DNA from: Patagioenas fasciata
Taxonomy: Eukaryota > Chordata > Aves > Columbiformes > Columbidae
DNA: 64,000 nt
Reading direction: 5' to 3'
NCBI RefSeq assembly: GCF_037038585.1
Contig: NC_092560.1
Location: 85,483,549-85,547,548 of the forward strand
Shown: one piece after another, positions 24,101-39,100 of the stretch
Position numbering within the stretch: the stretch's first letter is position 1
How the letters are laid out: each line of letters starts with the position of its first letter
Made by a program: the position numbers and the translations under genes
The notes under the pieces: generated by a model
Database searches by the model: none
What the model saw: the letters and a program-made list of their open reading frames with translations, nothing else
What the model was told of the DNA's origin: nothing

Positions 24101-27100
24101 TTTTAACCTCATCATGTTATGAACTTGCACAAAATGAATTAAATGTGAAGAGCTTTCTCCCAGGCTAAGAAGGAAAAAAGGCTGACTATGTGATTTGTGG
24201 TGTTGCGGTCTAGTCCTTGTGCAACCTCGCGAGTTGTGGTGATTGAACCGAGGGCAGAGAGGTGGTTTTCCTCTGCGGGCACGTCTCTGCTCCAGCAATT
24301 TAGCCACTTCAGTCTGAATGTGAACAATCGAGTCTGAGTTTCCAGAAATGACTGATAATGTCACTGGTGTGTCAGCTAAGAATGTAACAGTTGGATTATA
24401 GTTAAGATTGTAAGTGCACGTTTCAAAGTCTGGGAACCATAAATGTCAGTTTGCCATCCTAAAGGTAAAAATCAAGTTTTGCATTTTCCAGGGAAAATTG
24501 AAGAATTATTTCTGTATCATTGTAATCATTCAGAAAATTGAGCCAGAAGCTTTTCTTTTTGAACCATTAAAATTCTGTGGTGCTTGCAGGAAGTATCTGT
24601 ATAGTGCTGGATGAGTTGCAGGAAAAGAAATGGAACTGTGAAGAAATTATGAATCAGATTTCTTAGAACTTGTTTGTAGTGCTTCCAAGGAGTGCAAAAT
24701 ACTAATCTTACAGAGAATTTGTTTTTCTCAATTACTTTCCTAAGAGATATTAGCAATGCGAATCAGGAGAGATTTAAAAAAAGAAAGAACGAAGTCTTTG
24801 GAACGATTAGGTCTTCTGTCCTTGAAATGGAAATGATGTCATTCCTGTTTGTCTTGGTTACTGTTAGGCGGTTATGATGCTCAAAACCTGTATTTAACAC
24901 ATTCCTTTTGGCTGTGCAAGACAGCATGGGAACGGTTAGTGAGGAGGCGAGGTAGCGATCTTCAGGGCTGGGGGGCAGAGGGAAGTTCCTGTAGAGAAAG
25001 GCAGGGAATTCTCACATCTTGTAGCTGTTTCAGAGTAGGAGGGTGTGTGGAGGAAGTTGATACAGCCAGCTTCCCTGCTAGAGAGAGCGCGGAACGTCCA
25101 AATGTCACATCATCTCTGTTGCGGTCTGTTGACCACATGGGTTTCTGTTCAGGGTTCAGCCCCTTGATCAAATTGTTACCATTTCTTTCCTCAAACATTC
25201 TCTATGAGGAAAAAGTTCTGATGTGCAGCTCAGCTGTTAAATGTGGGGGGGATGAAAAGTAAACAAAAAGAAAACTCCTGGCAGAGTGTAATAAAAAGGC
25301 TGGGAGCAAGTGACAACCGTGAGCCTTTCACTGGGATATTTACCATCTCTTTGCAGCTTTTTTTTACACAGCTTCTGGTTTGTACTATTCTGTAGGATTA
25401 CTCCCCCAGCAACTTGGAATGTTGCTTCTGCACCAGACTGCGCTTTCAGCTTCTGCAATGCATTTTCACTAACTATAAAGAAGGAACTACTTTTGCCCAG
25501 AACAGGGAAAGTAAAATGCCTCTTAAAAAATTGAATATCTTGTACACACCCCTGTTTTGTATCGGCTTGTTCGTTTCTGAGAGTAACGAAATGGTGATGA
25601 AGTGCCTCTGTACTGCTCAGTGTTTCTGTGATTTTTCTGTAACTACTTGTACAGGGCCTAGCTAGGATGGAGTTTATTTTCTTCATAGCAGCTCGCGTGG
25701 TTCTGTGGTTTTGATTTTTCACCAAATCGGTACTGATAGGACACCGTTGTTCTAGCTTTTGCTGAATGGTGTTTGCACAGCATCAAAACCTTCTCTTGTT
25801 TCTTGCTCTGCCCCCCGTGAGCAGATTGGGGGTGTGCAGCAGGCTGGGAGGGGGCACAATCAGGCAGATCAGCTCATAAAGTTGCGTGAGAAATAGTCGA
25901 AAAATATACTATGCTGTCGTTAACCTATCCGTCTGTCAGGCTGTGCTTAATCTTAATCTGAAAATTAACAACTTCTATAGTTGGGAGTGAGCAAACTGTT
26001 AAAACTGAGAATAGCTTTCCCACAAAGGATCTGTGGTGCCATTGGAAGTATTATTTGCTTGAGTGAGTAGAGAGCTGCCTGAATGATCTACTTCGAATCT
26101 TCAGTAAACTCTGTGGAGTACTGATCAATTTAAGCATGGATTTTATGTAGAGGAAGACAATTTTGAATGTATTGAAGTCATATAACTAATTGGAACTGCG
26201 TGTATACACAGTACAAACAAATCATTTTCAAATATATTTAATGACAGAGACTTTCTTTGCTCAAAGGACAGTTTAAACGCAGATTTAAATTGTGGTATTG
26301 TATTTCTTAAAAACATTTCTATGTGTGAATTCTTTTTTAAAGGTATAAAGATTGTGGTACAGCCAGACTCTCAAGCAGTGCTCGCTGGTCAGGTCGTCAA
26401 GCTGTGTTGTTGGGCAATGGGACACCCATTTGTGCATTACCAGTGGTTCAAGCAGGAAAAAGAGGTAATAGTTGATACAGAATATAGATTTTTGGTTTTA
26501 TAAGTGATCAAAATAATAGGTAGTCATGTGGGGTGATACTTTTTTAAAAAAAAGGACTATTACTCTTATTTACAAGGAGAGAAGATTGCTATATATACTA
26601 ATAAAAATAGTGTTTAAGAAATACTGCATAATGACCCTATCAATGTGCTAAAACAATAAGATACTCCCTTGTATTCAGACCACTTCATCTTTGGAGGCTG
26701 ATCTTGGAATGTGACGGTAAGGAAACTGTAAGGTTGGTTGTCTCTCAGCCTACCGAGAAGTTTAACACGGCCTACGGAGAAACGGCCACCCTGGTTGTAG
26801 GTATTATTTGTTTAAATGGAGTAAGTTTATGGTGTGTAAAAAAAAACCTGAAGGAGTTGAGGCTGATGTTATGGACATTGCAATAAATATTATCATGTTC
26901 AATCCTTGTAACGATTAGATCAATCTAAATGTAAATATTTCTTGGTTCACCTATAATTCAGATTCCCCATGGTACTTCTCCAGAGCTGGTTTTGAATCCG
27001 GTGAACGTAACCGATTCTGGCTTTTACATCTGTCGAGTGAACAGTGAATCTTCCTTCGTGTTCAGTCGGTGGGCACGGCTTGAAGTTCGTGATGTCCAGG

Positions 27101-30100
27101 ATACCTCTCATGGTGAGTGGCAAAAGCATTTTCTTCTGGAGGTCTGTCTTCCTGCTTGTTAGAGTAACGTGGGTCCCTGCTGCTGTCTTGCACAGATGTG
27201 AAAGAGGCCTGATTAAAAATGCAGTGTCCAGTTGTTGGGTTCTTGTACTGGTCACAAAAGCAGAAGAGAAATGAAATTCCCCAGTGGTAGATAAGCACAG
27301 AGAGATGGAAAACATGCACAGTCTCAGATCCTTTTAATTCGTAGAAGATTCTTGGACCAGGAAAGCAATTCTTTAACTCTCTTGTTGTTTACCTCTGATT
27401 GTAACTTGCTGGAAACTGAGCACACATGGGCTATTCTCAATGCCTGCCCCAAGTGCTCTGGCCTAACAATCAGGACTGCTTCCTCGCCATCCATGTGCTG
27501 CCAGTCTGAAAATAAAGGTATTTGGGTAAAGGAGTATCTTATGAAGTTCCCTGCTTTTCTAGAAAGAAGTCTTTCCTTGGCTAGGCCAAAACAGCAAACT
27601 CCAGCAGAACGTGTGCGTGCTGGAGGCCTGGACACTTTAGAAAACGTGGACACTGTGGAGTGGAAAGAGTTAACTGCACTCTGGGGAAACAGGACTGAGG
27701 TCTGGAATAAGGTTTGGCAGTCAGCAAAGTGCTGAATCTCCCTTCCAGTCAGTTCTTCCGATCTTAATAGGCTATCACAATCTTAGAATTGTACCGACCA
27801 GGAAAGAGGAACCAGTCTAAGCCAGAACACCCAGGGAAAAGGAAGAAAGGCTGGGGCTCCATGGGTACGCCTGTTGCAGAATATGTGTTTGCTAATATGA
27901 TCTTTTCAACTTCATGTAACCAAGCCAGATAATAGTAAAGACAATTTACTGAAATATAAACCCTTGTGAGGAAGAAACACGTGAGTTAAACTGAGTCTTT
28001 TTGCTGTGAAGTGCGTGTTCGTGGGTTTTATAAATGATCAGCCAACAATCCAATGTGTGTTACTTGCATAAGGAAAGTCAGTCTGTATGCGGTTAGGTTG
28101 TCTCACCTTCTCTTCTTTTTTCCTTCCTTTTTTATTTTTTTCTAAGAGAGCTTAATTGGTTTACCTGAAAACAAGTTGCGCATATGTATTCAGCCCCAGC
28201 TGCAAAACCTGACAGTGGGGGATGCTTTGGTACTAGAATGTGGAGCTGTTGGAAACCCAATTCCTCATTACCAGTGGTTCAGAAATGGATTTCCCTTGGC
28301 AAATGGGAGCAAAAATATCTACACGGTAAGTTTCTGCAAAGTGCCAGCCTGGGGGGACTAATGCGTAATCACCTTTAACTTAGCACATGAAGCTTCCTTG
28401 AAGAAAACGAAACTCATTCTCTGGAGGTCTGGTGACATGACTGGTGATGCTTGTGTAGGTAACTTCCGTGGATGTGGAACATCAGGGGACATATTGGTGT
28501 CATGTATCCAATGACCGGGAAGATCAAGACAGCGAGAAGATAGAAGTCATTATAGGTAAGGAGTTTTCCTGTTTGATATTGGTCAGTCGATCGGTTTATC
28601 AATTTCTTCTTATCAATTGAATTTATCAATTCAGTTAAGCCAAGCACACAGCCTTCTGTATTTTTAGTTTATCCTTTTGTTAAAACATCTGTGCTTGCTT
28701 GCAGCAAATGAAATTTGAGAGATTTATCAGTTATAAAGTGCTTTGAGTTTTTATGGTAGCCAGCATAGAAATGCTACCACTTTTTAGCAATGCTAGCATG
28801 TACATGGCTCACCAGCAGATTGCAAGCTGGTTTCTTCATGGTTTTTGACAACTAAAACCAGTTTAACTCTTGTTGGTGATACAGGCCGAATTACAGTGAG
28901 TCCTTCAGCAATCAGGACAGCTGAGATTATTCATAGCAAACAGAATAAATGAATATATGAATATAACATGGTTTAGTGTGTGTACGTGTATTTACAGTAA
29001 ACTGAAGAGATGATCTGTTTATACAGCTTTCAGATACATCTGGGAATACTATTGCATAATTCATATGAAAAGTTTTTTCCTATCCTAAGAAATACTCTAG
29101 TTTAGTACTTCTGAGTTTTAGTAATAATTACTGTACAGTGCTGTGGTCAGTGATGATTTATACTGCTTTAAAATGAGCCAAATTGCAGAAAAGCTTGGAA
29201 GTGACCCTTGTCTTCCACTTTGTGTGCTGACTCTCGTAACTGAGAGCAATTGTCTTCCAATTTCTCCCCCCTTAAAACACAAGGAAGGAAAGCTATGGCA
29301 GTGGAGTGCACAGAAGGTAAAGTAAATCTTTGGTTGTGAATCAATTACTAAAAATTAATGGCGGGGTGATGGATTGCTGAATGTGTTGCTGGAAAGCAGT
29401 CTGGCTTAGGAGCTTCAGTCTATTTTAAAACATGCGTGTGTGATGCAACATTCCTTCTGCATGTGCTTTTCTCCTCTTTGCCTTGATACCATGCTCTAGA
29501 GCACAAGGGTGAAAAATAAAGCTACTTTCTTCTTCTGTAATACAGGGTGTTTCAAAAAGATGGACCCAATTTGAAATCACTATATATTTGAAATTGGGTC
29601 CATCTGTTTGAAACACACTGTATTCAGAGTTGTCCATTTTTGCACTGGTTTCGTGTCACGTGCTTACAGTTTCTAGAGATCTGTAAAGATTTTGACATTT
29701 CTTTGGCTGAGTCAGGAGGCAACATCCTCACGAGAAGAGCTGAAGGTGTTTAGGAGCCCGGGCGAGCCGGGTTTCCGAGTCAGCCGCTTGCATGACGCAG
29801 CTGCTGAGACCAGTCGAGCCTTCACGTCTGCTTTGGCTTGGGGGTGTCTGCGTTACCTGGTGGGGTCCGATGCAGAAACCTCCTACTTACCTGTATTTAA
29901 CTACCCTGAAAAGTAAGATTTCTTGCTCAGGATGTTGCCTTTTCAGCAGTCCTTCAAATATCTTTTTCAAACGGGTGATTCCTGTGTCTTGTTCCTTACT
30001 CCTTCAAGCTGCCTGCATGCCTGGGGTTGAGGCTTAGTCTGTGGTTTTCCCTTTGTTTCAAGATCTACTATGTTCTAACGCTCTGTCTAGCATAGCGTAG

Positions 30101-33100
30101 TGTATTGGTGTAGCATTTTCTCTTCTCTGTTTGTGGAATAAACATTGAGAGTTAAATTTACAGAAATGCAAAGCAAAAAGTATTTTAGAAAGGCAGTTTG
30201 TTTTCTACCGTTCAGCTTCAATGAATAATGGCATGACACTTTACGGTTTTTAGTAATAGAAATCTATTTTTTCTTCTTGTTTAAACTGATTTTATTGGTG
30301 TATTTCTCCACAGAAGAGCTGAGTGATCTTCAAGAACCAGGTAAGTGCTACGTTTTGGCAGACTTATTTTCTGATCTTCATTTTATGTTACAAATCACTG
30401 AAGCTTAGTTGGGTTGCAATATATAGTTTACATTATTTGGATGTATTTATAACTGGGGATTTAATATTGACATATATCATGTTAAGAGCAGCACAGCTTT
30501 CTGATTCCAATAAATTAACTTGAAGAAGATAGTAAATCATAGGGCTGCTGTTATCTTTGTAAAATCACACAAAGCTTGTCTTTTATACTGTACGTATACT
30601 TGTACAGAAGAAATTAGCTTTCTTGTCTCTGGCTGCTTTGGACTCTTAAGTTCTAGTATGTTGCTGCTCTTTTAGGTGGTGAAGGTGAAAAGATGTAGGT
30701 GTCTCTGACTGTCACCCATGATATATTGAGTTGATACATTTCTTAAATTCATGCTGGAGTGAGCTAATGTGATTTGAAGCCCGTTTGATTTTTATTCGAG
30801 AAACATAGATCTAGAGTAGTGCTCCATAAGGGGTTATCCCTGATCCAATGTTCCCAAAATCTCTGGTCATGAAGCTCATCCAATTTCCTGGGTTAGACAT
30901 CACAGATACGTTTACTTTTGCCAAGACTTAGCTGTAGTCACTGAAGTGGTGCTGTCACGGTGTGTAACACGTTATCCAGTGTGTGACCTTGGCGTGTCAC
31001 TCGCCTGTTCCTCTGGGTTCAGCATCGGCTCTGCAACCCTCTGCAACGTCCAAAGTAAAAGAGTTTTCACGTACAGATGGTCATCCCTGCTAAGCATCCC
31101 CCGTCTTGCACATCTGAGTTTCATTTGGAGAGGATGATCTGTTTCGAATGTTGCTGAACATGCTGGTGTGCAGTTTGTGAGATTCAAAGTTATACTGTAA
31201 GCATCTATGATTTCTTAATTAATAGAAGTAGCTATTCACATCCTAGTAGGCTGTTTGCTGGAAGAGGGTGAAGGAAATCAGGTAAACAACAACAGAACAA
31301 CACCCAAAACCTCACCAAAACAAACAAAAAAAGAACCCTTGTTTTGTCCTAAACCAGTAACTTGTTAGGCAAAGCAGCACCGGTAGACTATGGCGTATGG
31401 AACACGTGGTTCATTTTCTGCCATTGGCAACTGTGGCTAGTTACTGACAATCTGCTCTTTCAATCTGTTCCAAGCAGACCTGCTAGAACGGTCAAATCAC
31501 AGACCTGTTGGTAAGTAGTTTTGTATTTATTTGTTGTATGTATTTCATATCTAGGGAATAGATTTTGCTGCTTCTGAATGTTGCCGCGTCTGCCACTGCT
31601 AGTGCAGTAATAATGCATGTAAGTAGCTGCAGGGAGTGAGGCTCGTGTATATTTTTGTAGTGCTTTATAATGCTTGCATGCCCTTTCAGCAGTAAACCGT
31701 GGTGACGGCACCAGTATTTTTAGTGACTCCGGGGAGCGTCTACAACCTCTCATCTGTTTCAGTTTACTGTTTCGCATTCCTCTGGCCATGGCCTTAGCCA
31801 GCGTGTCACTCCCTTGCTTTGAATACTTCAACAGTGTGGTGGTTTTTTAAGAAACATAAGAAAATTTGAGGGTTTTTGAGAAGGTATACTGACCATAGCT
31901 TTGGCAACTTGTTATATTTCTTCTTGCATGGGGGAATTCAGTAATTGTCGGTTCTTTCAGAAAAATGAAAGAAATGGGAGATGTTCCTAGTGACAGGTTG
32001 TTCGGTCTGAGATGCGTCACAGTTCAGATATGCTGACTGTCAGACCGCACTGAACTGGTTTTTTGGATGAGAAGAGAATTGAACTCTATTGTTGGTGTTG
32101 GATGACCCTGAAAATCATACAGTGTTGTGCCTGAAGTGAAATCGGGTACTGTTTTCAGTTTAGAAGAAATTGAATTTAAAGATATTGAACACATGGAGTA
32201 TATAAAGGTGCTATGGTTTTGATTTTCCTTTATCTTTGCAGCAACAGACAAGGTAGCTCTGTTAATAGGAAATATGAGCTACTGGAATCACCCCCAGCTG
32301 AAGGCTCCGATGGTAGATGTCTATGAACTGACCAATCTGCTAAGACAGCTGGATTTCAAAGTTGTTTCTTTGCTGGATCTTACCGAGTCTGAGATGCGAA
32401 ATGCAGTGGATGAATTTTTACTTCTTCTGGACAAAGGAGTATATGGTAAGAACACGTGATCCCCCTTCCGAAGTAGGTCAGCTTGGCGATGTATGAAGTA
32501 CACAAACATCCACTATTTACCTCTGCCAGCTCAATATATGTGACAGCCAAACGAACTTCATGGCAAATAGCACATATGTAGAATTGGAGAAGTAGGTAAA
32601 AACACCCACCAGCATATCCTCGCCTTTGGTTAAAATGTTATTTTTTATTCTTACAGCAGATGAAATGTTTGAAGTTTTTTCTTTAACCACTGCTAACACT
32701 GCAGTGCACTTCCCTGTTTGACAGCACTGATGTGTTTATCTGCTAGAAGCTGCTGCATCTGCAGAGCGTACTTGACAACACGCACCGCAGAAGATGCACG
32801 TCTGTACTTAGAGGTCGTTAGCACTCATTTGCAGGAGTCTGTTAGGCAAGAGCAAGAACAGTCTGTTGTGTGACCTGTATTAATGTGTTATGAGAACAAG
32901 CAGGCAGCAGAGTAGCTGGAAGCTGTGTAACCGAGGCTGAGAAGATGAGCTGCAGCCTGGAGCAGCAGCCCTTGTTCCTTTAGGAGGCCTCTTGAACCCC
33001 TTCGTAAACTCCTCTTGTCCCCCTCCTTCCCGTGCCCGTAGGTCAATGGTGTGGGGAGGCCAGACCCGTGGCACACATGGGCTGCTCGGTTGTGCTCTGC

Positions 33101-36100
33101 TGCGGAGCAGCCCTAAGGACCGCATGTAGATGTTCTGGGCTTTCTGGTGGGACCCTGCTGTTCATCCCGTCGTCTGCTGATGGCTGCAAAATGCTCTGGT
33201 TGTGCTGCAGCGTCTCGTCAGCGTTGGTTTTAGTTACGGGAGGACAAATGAAGCCAAGTATGTGTACTAGAAGATGTGTGTTTAACACGTTTATCTTTTT
33301 TCTATAAGTTTTTGTTGAGTCACACATTCATTCGTAAGACACCTGTAACAATATTTGTAATAATTTTAAGCTCTGTTCCACATGCTGCACAGGAGGGCCC
33401 TTGCTGGGATAACGACTAACGCGTTGGATCTGGTGTGCTTTGCTGCTACGGGTATGCAGTGATTCTTAGGTGATTACTCATGTATTGGGATTCCTTGTCT
33501 TGCATGAACTTGACTTCGAGAGACACCGCACAGGACAGAACTGGTGGCTGTACTGGCCAGGGGAGGGCGTGGAGGAATTGAACACAGAGCAAAACCCTTC
33601 CCGTCCCGGGTGGAAAAAGCCCAGGATGACCTGGCTCGGCGTGGAGGAAAAGTTCTTCTGTGGACTGTGAGGTGTTGGCTGCTGACTGCCACTATTTTCG
33701 TCATTTTTCTAAAAGCTGAGATTGCATAAATGACTCAAGAAGTTATTTAGAACAGAGACCAAAAAGTTCTGCCAGTTGCCCTGTTTAAAATGCAGAATTC
33801 CTATTGTAACACCCACCCGAGAAAACATTATTTGATTCTTTTTTGGAACACAAAGTCAGATTATTTCTTAGAATGACTTTTGATGGTGTGTTACCTGATG
33901 CTCTGTCTGTGCAGAACTGGTTGATCTGACATTTGGGCATTTATGTCAGAGCCAAAACTTGCATGACATGAAGACTAATTATGGCACTAAAGTTTAATGG
34001 ACTTTATGATAGCGGTTTTCTTTTTTAATTCCCTGGGGAACAGATGTGCTTATATATTTGAGTGAGGTTTTAGGTTCTTGCACCTTTTGAGTTTTTTCTA
34101 TAATTGTTGACACGAATTTAGAAACTAAAGTACCGAAAGGCTTATGGAAGCCCTTGTAAGGCTTTCATAACATATTTTTGCAGTTGTATTTCCCCAGCAA
34201 GTTGATGTTTCTGAAAGGTAAGCAGAGCATTCTTCTAGTAGTATTTGGCAATAACTGCTTCAATTTAAATGGTCGCTTTATTCTTTCTGGATAGTGTCTA
34301 TAAATGGCTTAAAGTATATAAAAGATGCTGTCAGTGCACAAACAGATGATGATTTATTGCGTTTTTAGTGGGCATAGCTCCAAACAGGAGAGGCACAGCG
34401 GCGGCTTCTGTTTCGCCCTTGTTACACATATTCGTGATGCCTGATACGACGTTGTGTAATTCTTGCTTACTGCCAGGAAAGTGGCATTTCAAATACTGTT
34501 CCTTAACAGCAGGTGTAGTGAACAAACCGATGATGATTGTCTCCTCTAATGTCTTAGTTTATGTTGGTGTAAATGTAGGGTGCGATTAAGATTGTATGCC
34601 CCAAAGGGTAAAGGCATAGACCTGTATTTTTAAAGGCTAAAAATAGTTAGGCTACTTTATTGAAAACAAGAGAGAGAGAGAAAGCAGAGAGTGCAGCAGA
34701 TATCATTTAAACGCTGACGTCTGTGAGGAACTTGAGCCTGCTTAGAACTGTTGTGTCGAAGTGTCTAATGAGGCCCTCCAAACATGTTTACTGTGCTTAC
34801 TCTGGGTATGCACAGATTTATTTCTGATCGTGAGCTCAACATATTAACCGTTGCAGGTACTCGTAGGATAAGCATAGCACAGTCATCTGCCAAGGGTATA
34901 AAACAGATGTTGTAATTTCTGAGATATTTGTGTTCATTGAGGAAATACTCTGATAAATTGTACTTTACATGAAAGATACTTCTTCCATTCCATCAGTCCA
35001 GTTACTTATCTAACATACACTTGGAGATCCATATAATCTCCAATAGAACCTTGATTTATGTCCAGATCCAGACTCTGTGGAAATCAGATGTAAGCGTTTC
35101 CCTTTAACCCAGTACCTGAGATGCAGTCATGTGCTTGCCGCTTAACTTCCTTTTAACTCTCTTGAAACCACCTGGTCTTGGGTAACCACCGGAATCTTCT
35201 AAATAGTCCAGTAGTCCCTTTATTTGTTCAGGTTTTTAATCATGTACTTTACATTCCGTGCCCTTTAGAAATCTAACGTTTAACTGAATAAAGCTGTTGC
35301 GGTTTCGCAGGGCTCTGGCGGCCGAACAAGCGCTGTGCTCCCTGTCCTCGGGGAGCACGTCCCGCGCGTCCCTGTGGCACCCGCTGGCTGCTCCACCTGT
35401 TTGCCGTGAGGAGCGGGAGCGCTGCTGATGAACGCAGGGGCTTGCGAGGGCCTGACACGGTTGCCAATGACCTGGGAGCTCACAAGCGAACAAGAGCCCT
35501 GGGGTAGTTTGGAGGGCTGCAGCTAGGTCTGGGTGTTCTCCACAGAAGGGGCAGGGCTGTGTGGAGAAAGTGTTCTCATTTTTTCAGAGCTGTCTGTAAC
35601 AAAAAGGTAAAAATAACGGCCTACATGGGCTGATTTAAATGTAGATCTTTTTAGTATGTCAGGGTGAGGCTTATTTTGGTTTTTTTCTGAAAATTCAAGT
35701 TTTGTAGTGACAGGCTTCGTAGCTATTTTTAGTGAGTAATGCCGTAAGAAGACCATATCTCCAGTTACATAGATGCTCATTTCTCTGTTGACTTTGATTC
35801 AGCCGCAGCCCTGTATGCTAACTGGGGATCTGACCCATAGACTGCTTTGTATAGATGAATAAAGATTATCTTTAGAAGATGGAACTTGCCATAGATAAGC
35901 AAGACCAGCACTGGGAACAGGCAAATGGATAAACTGTACAGAGGAAAGAGTAAAGCTAAAAGCTTGACAAATGCTCTCACTGTGCAAGCAAGGTTCTCCT
36001 CTCAGTTTTCCTAGTTAAAGTACTTTTAAGAATTGCCAATGATTAATGGCAAGTAAAAAAAATAAGTAAAGGAGAATAATTTTAAAGATAACAGCATCCC

Positions 36101-39100
36101 ATTAGAAAAAAAGGGAAAGCAATCCATCCAAAGCGCTCAGCGTTATTTTCTCTAGCTGTGAAATCTACAGTGACTCACTGCACTCGGAGCTTTGTAACTG
36201 CGCATGTGGAGAGGATGTTTTACAGCTGCCACATTTCCTTCTGCATGTGGATGGCTTTTATCTCATACGTGAGATTATTTCTCATATATAAGATTGTTTC
36301 TGTTAGAGATCATCACTCTCTCTGTTTTCAGAGAATTTAACTTTGTGGTTTTGATGCACATATCTAATTGATTCTATTGCATGAGTGATTTTTTGGTAAC
36401 CTGATGTGTCTGTGTATTGTGAAGTTGTTGTTCACGTCGTTCCCTGCCTCCCCTTCCTTCCTGTATTAGCAAAGATGTACCGATATGAAAAAAGCTGTGT
36501 GGAGTAGCTTGAATGATCTTCATCTCCCGCAGACACGTAGTGCGGACGTAGTGCGTGGCGTCCGTGACGGTGCTGGTGTTTACAGAGATGTTCCAATGTG
36601 CTCTCCAACTGTGTTTCCAGTCACACATGTTTTGAACTCCCAGGTTTGTTATACTACGCTGGCCACGGCTACGAAAACTATGGAAACAGCTTCATGGTTC
36701 CTGTCGATGCTCCAAACCCCTACCGATCTGCAAACTGTCTGTGTGTGCAGAATATCCTGAAACTAATGCAAGCGAAAGAGACGGGACTCAATGTGTTCCT
36801 GCTGGATATGTGTCGGAAAAGGTATCATCTCATAATTCTTGACCAGTGAGAACTGACATTACATGTTTGCAGGATGTTTTTGCTTCCAATAGAAGGAGAG
36901 GGTATAATGACAGTACTTTTGGGAAGCCACTGTGAAGTTCAGTTTATTCACTGCAGCGACAGATTAAAATGGAGCCTATTTTAAAAACAAATAAAACCAA
37001 AGAGCCACTTGGGGAGGATATCAGGGATGTTGAGGAAAGCTGGACTTCGTGCTGAGGCGAGATGTCTGGTCTGGCCGAGAATCCGCTGCCCTTGGAAGCT
37101 CGGAGTTCTGAGGATTCGCGGCCTGCACGCGGGAGCTTTGGAAGTCAGCGGGGTTCATTCACACTGAGTTTGCCTTTGGTCGTGGGTGGAAATGGGAAGC
37201 TGGTGATTAGACACTGATTCGGTGGGCAGATGCTTGCCTCTTGGTTTGATTTACGTTTATTTCTTCTTTTGTTGTTGTTGTGTAAAAGTTACAAAGTGTC
37301 AGTCTTATTAGATAGAAGTGAAATTAGGCATCTTAAAGAAGACAAGTTACCCTTTCCCCTTGCATTGTTACCCATCTTCATGGTTACAGGGAGGAAGCAG
37401 AACCCATATGATCACAGACATGTTAATTTGGCAGGAGGGCCCAGGTGAAGTGCATATTTCAGAACTCTTTAAGGACGTGGATTCTGTGGACTGCTTTTAT
37501 GCTGCAGATATTGTGTCTTTATTTAGAGCTTAAAGATCCACTGGTTTATCGCATTTTTCTAAACAAAGTACTGTTTTCTTTCCCTGGTAAGAGACTACTA
37601 TGCTGTACTGTAGATTTGTCACCATTATTTTTTCTCCAATTATTATTGTACTTTTTTATGTTTCCATTTATTGCAGAAATGAATATGATGACACAATTCT
37701 TATCTTAGATGCTCTGAAGGTTACAGCCAACATCGTTTTTGGATATGCAACGTAAGGAAGTTTTTCTCTTGCTGCACCACAGGGGGTTTCAAGCCAGAAG
37801 TGGCCACTGAGATTGTATAACTAAGCTGTTACAGAAGAGCAGTAACCGTGGTGTTAAAGGACCGCTAATTTATATCCGTGTCCGTGTCCTCATACTCTCT
37901 CTTTTACGTCGCTCTTTGAGTCATTCCACAGTGTAAGTGACTGTGGAGATGCGTTTGTAGTGATTGCCAGTATTTCACAGAACTACACACTGGGGTGGGA
38001 AGGGAACTCGAGATCACCTGGCCCAAGCCGCCTGCTAGGGCATGTTCACTAGAGGAAAAGCTGTTGAATAGCAGTAGTTGCGCTTTAAGGAATTATTCTG
38101 TGACAAATTCAAGCTCCTCAGATGAACAGTTTGACATCAGCTCTGGTCTGTGGCTTGACCGCAAGTGGAGCCTTCCCAGGATGAGCTGCTTGCAAGGGAA
38201 CACGAGCAGGTTGGCCTTAGGCAGAACCTGGTTTTCAAGTTGTAGGGTTTCTTTCCCCCGTTTTGTGCTCATTTTTACTCCTTTTGTCCTCATGTTGATG
38301 TTAATCATGCAGATGTTTCAGGGTGTTTTCCTCGTCTGATGTTGGTGATCTCCTAGGTGCCAGGGAGCAGAGGCTTTTGAAATTCAGCAGTCAGGGCTGG
38401 CCAATGGGATCTTCATGAAGTTCCTGAAGGACCGTTTGCTGGAAGACAAGAAGATTACTGTACTGCTCGATGAGGTTGCAGAAGGTGAACTCCAACTCAC
38501 TGCACTGAGTCTTCTCAGCCTGCATTACTAGAAACCTTTTTGCTTAAATGTCATTTATCTAATGGTGAATGTGTTAAACTACTTTAAGCTCTTTCTTGTT
38601 GCATTTTGTTAAAGCAGCAGCTTTTATCGAGAAGCAGGTGCTACTGAGCAGCACATTAACAAAGATCATGACATTATAAAGGGATGTGAGCTGCTTTACT
38701 AGTGATCAATTTTATGCTCTTCTTATTAGTGAACCATATTTGTTCTGAGTGTCTTTCTGGATGGAGCTTTGAGTTGTCCATCCACAGATATTACTCTTGT
38801 CTTGTGGTATTAGCTGCTAATGGTAATCCAGTCATTTCCACATTCATTTTAACAATTGAGTCCTGCCTACTTCAAAGAGTGCTCTAGTGATGATAATTAT
38901 TTGCTCTCTGTCAGAGGGTGTAAGGATACCATAAAGGGCAATCCACTATTTTAATATGCCTGGTTCAGTAATTGTCTTTCCTAATTGATAGGAGAAGTGC
39001 TAAAGTGAAGACGGTTGAGGGAAACGTACTGCTTCTGTGCAAACATTGATTTTGAAAGAAAACATTTACATCTTGTTTTTAGATATGGGCAAGTGTCACC

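Noticed and set aside
29750-29920. GC-rich stretch in MALT1 intron 7 as a possible extra exon
   Set aside because: No splice-site pair in phase and no similarity to MALT1.
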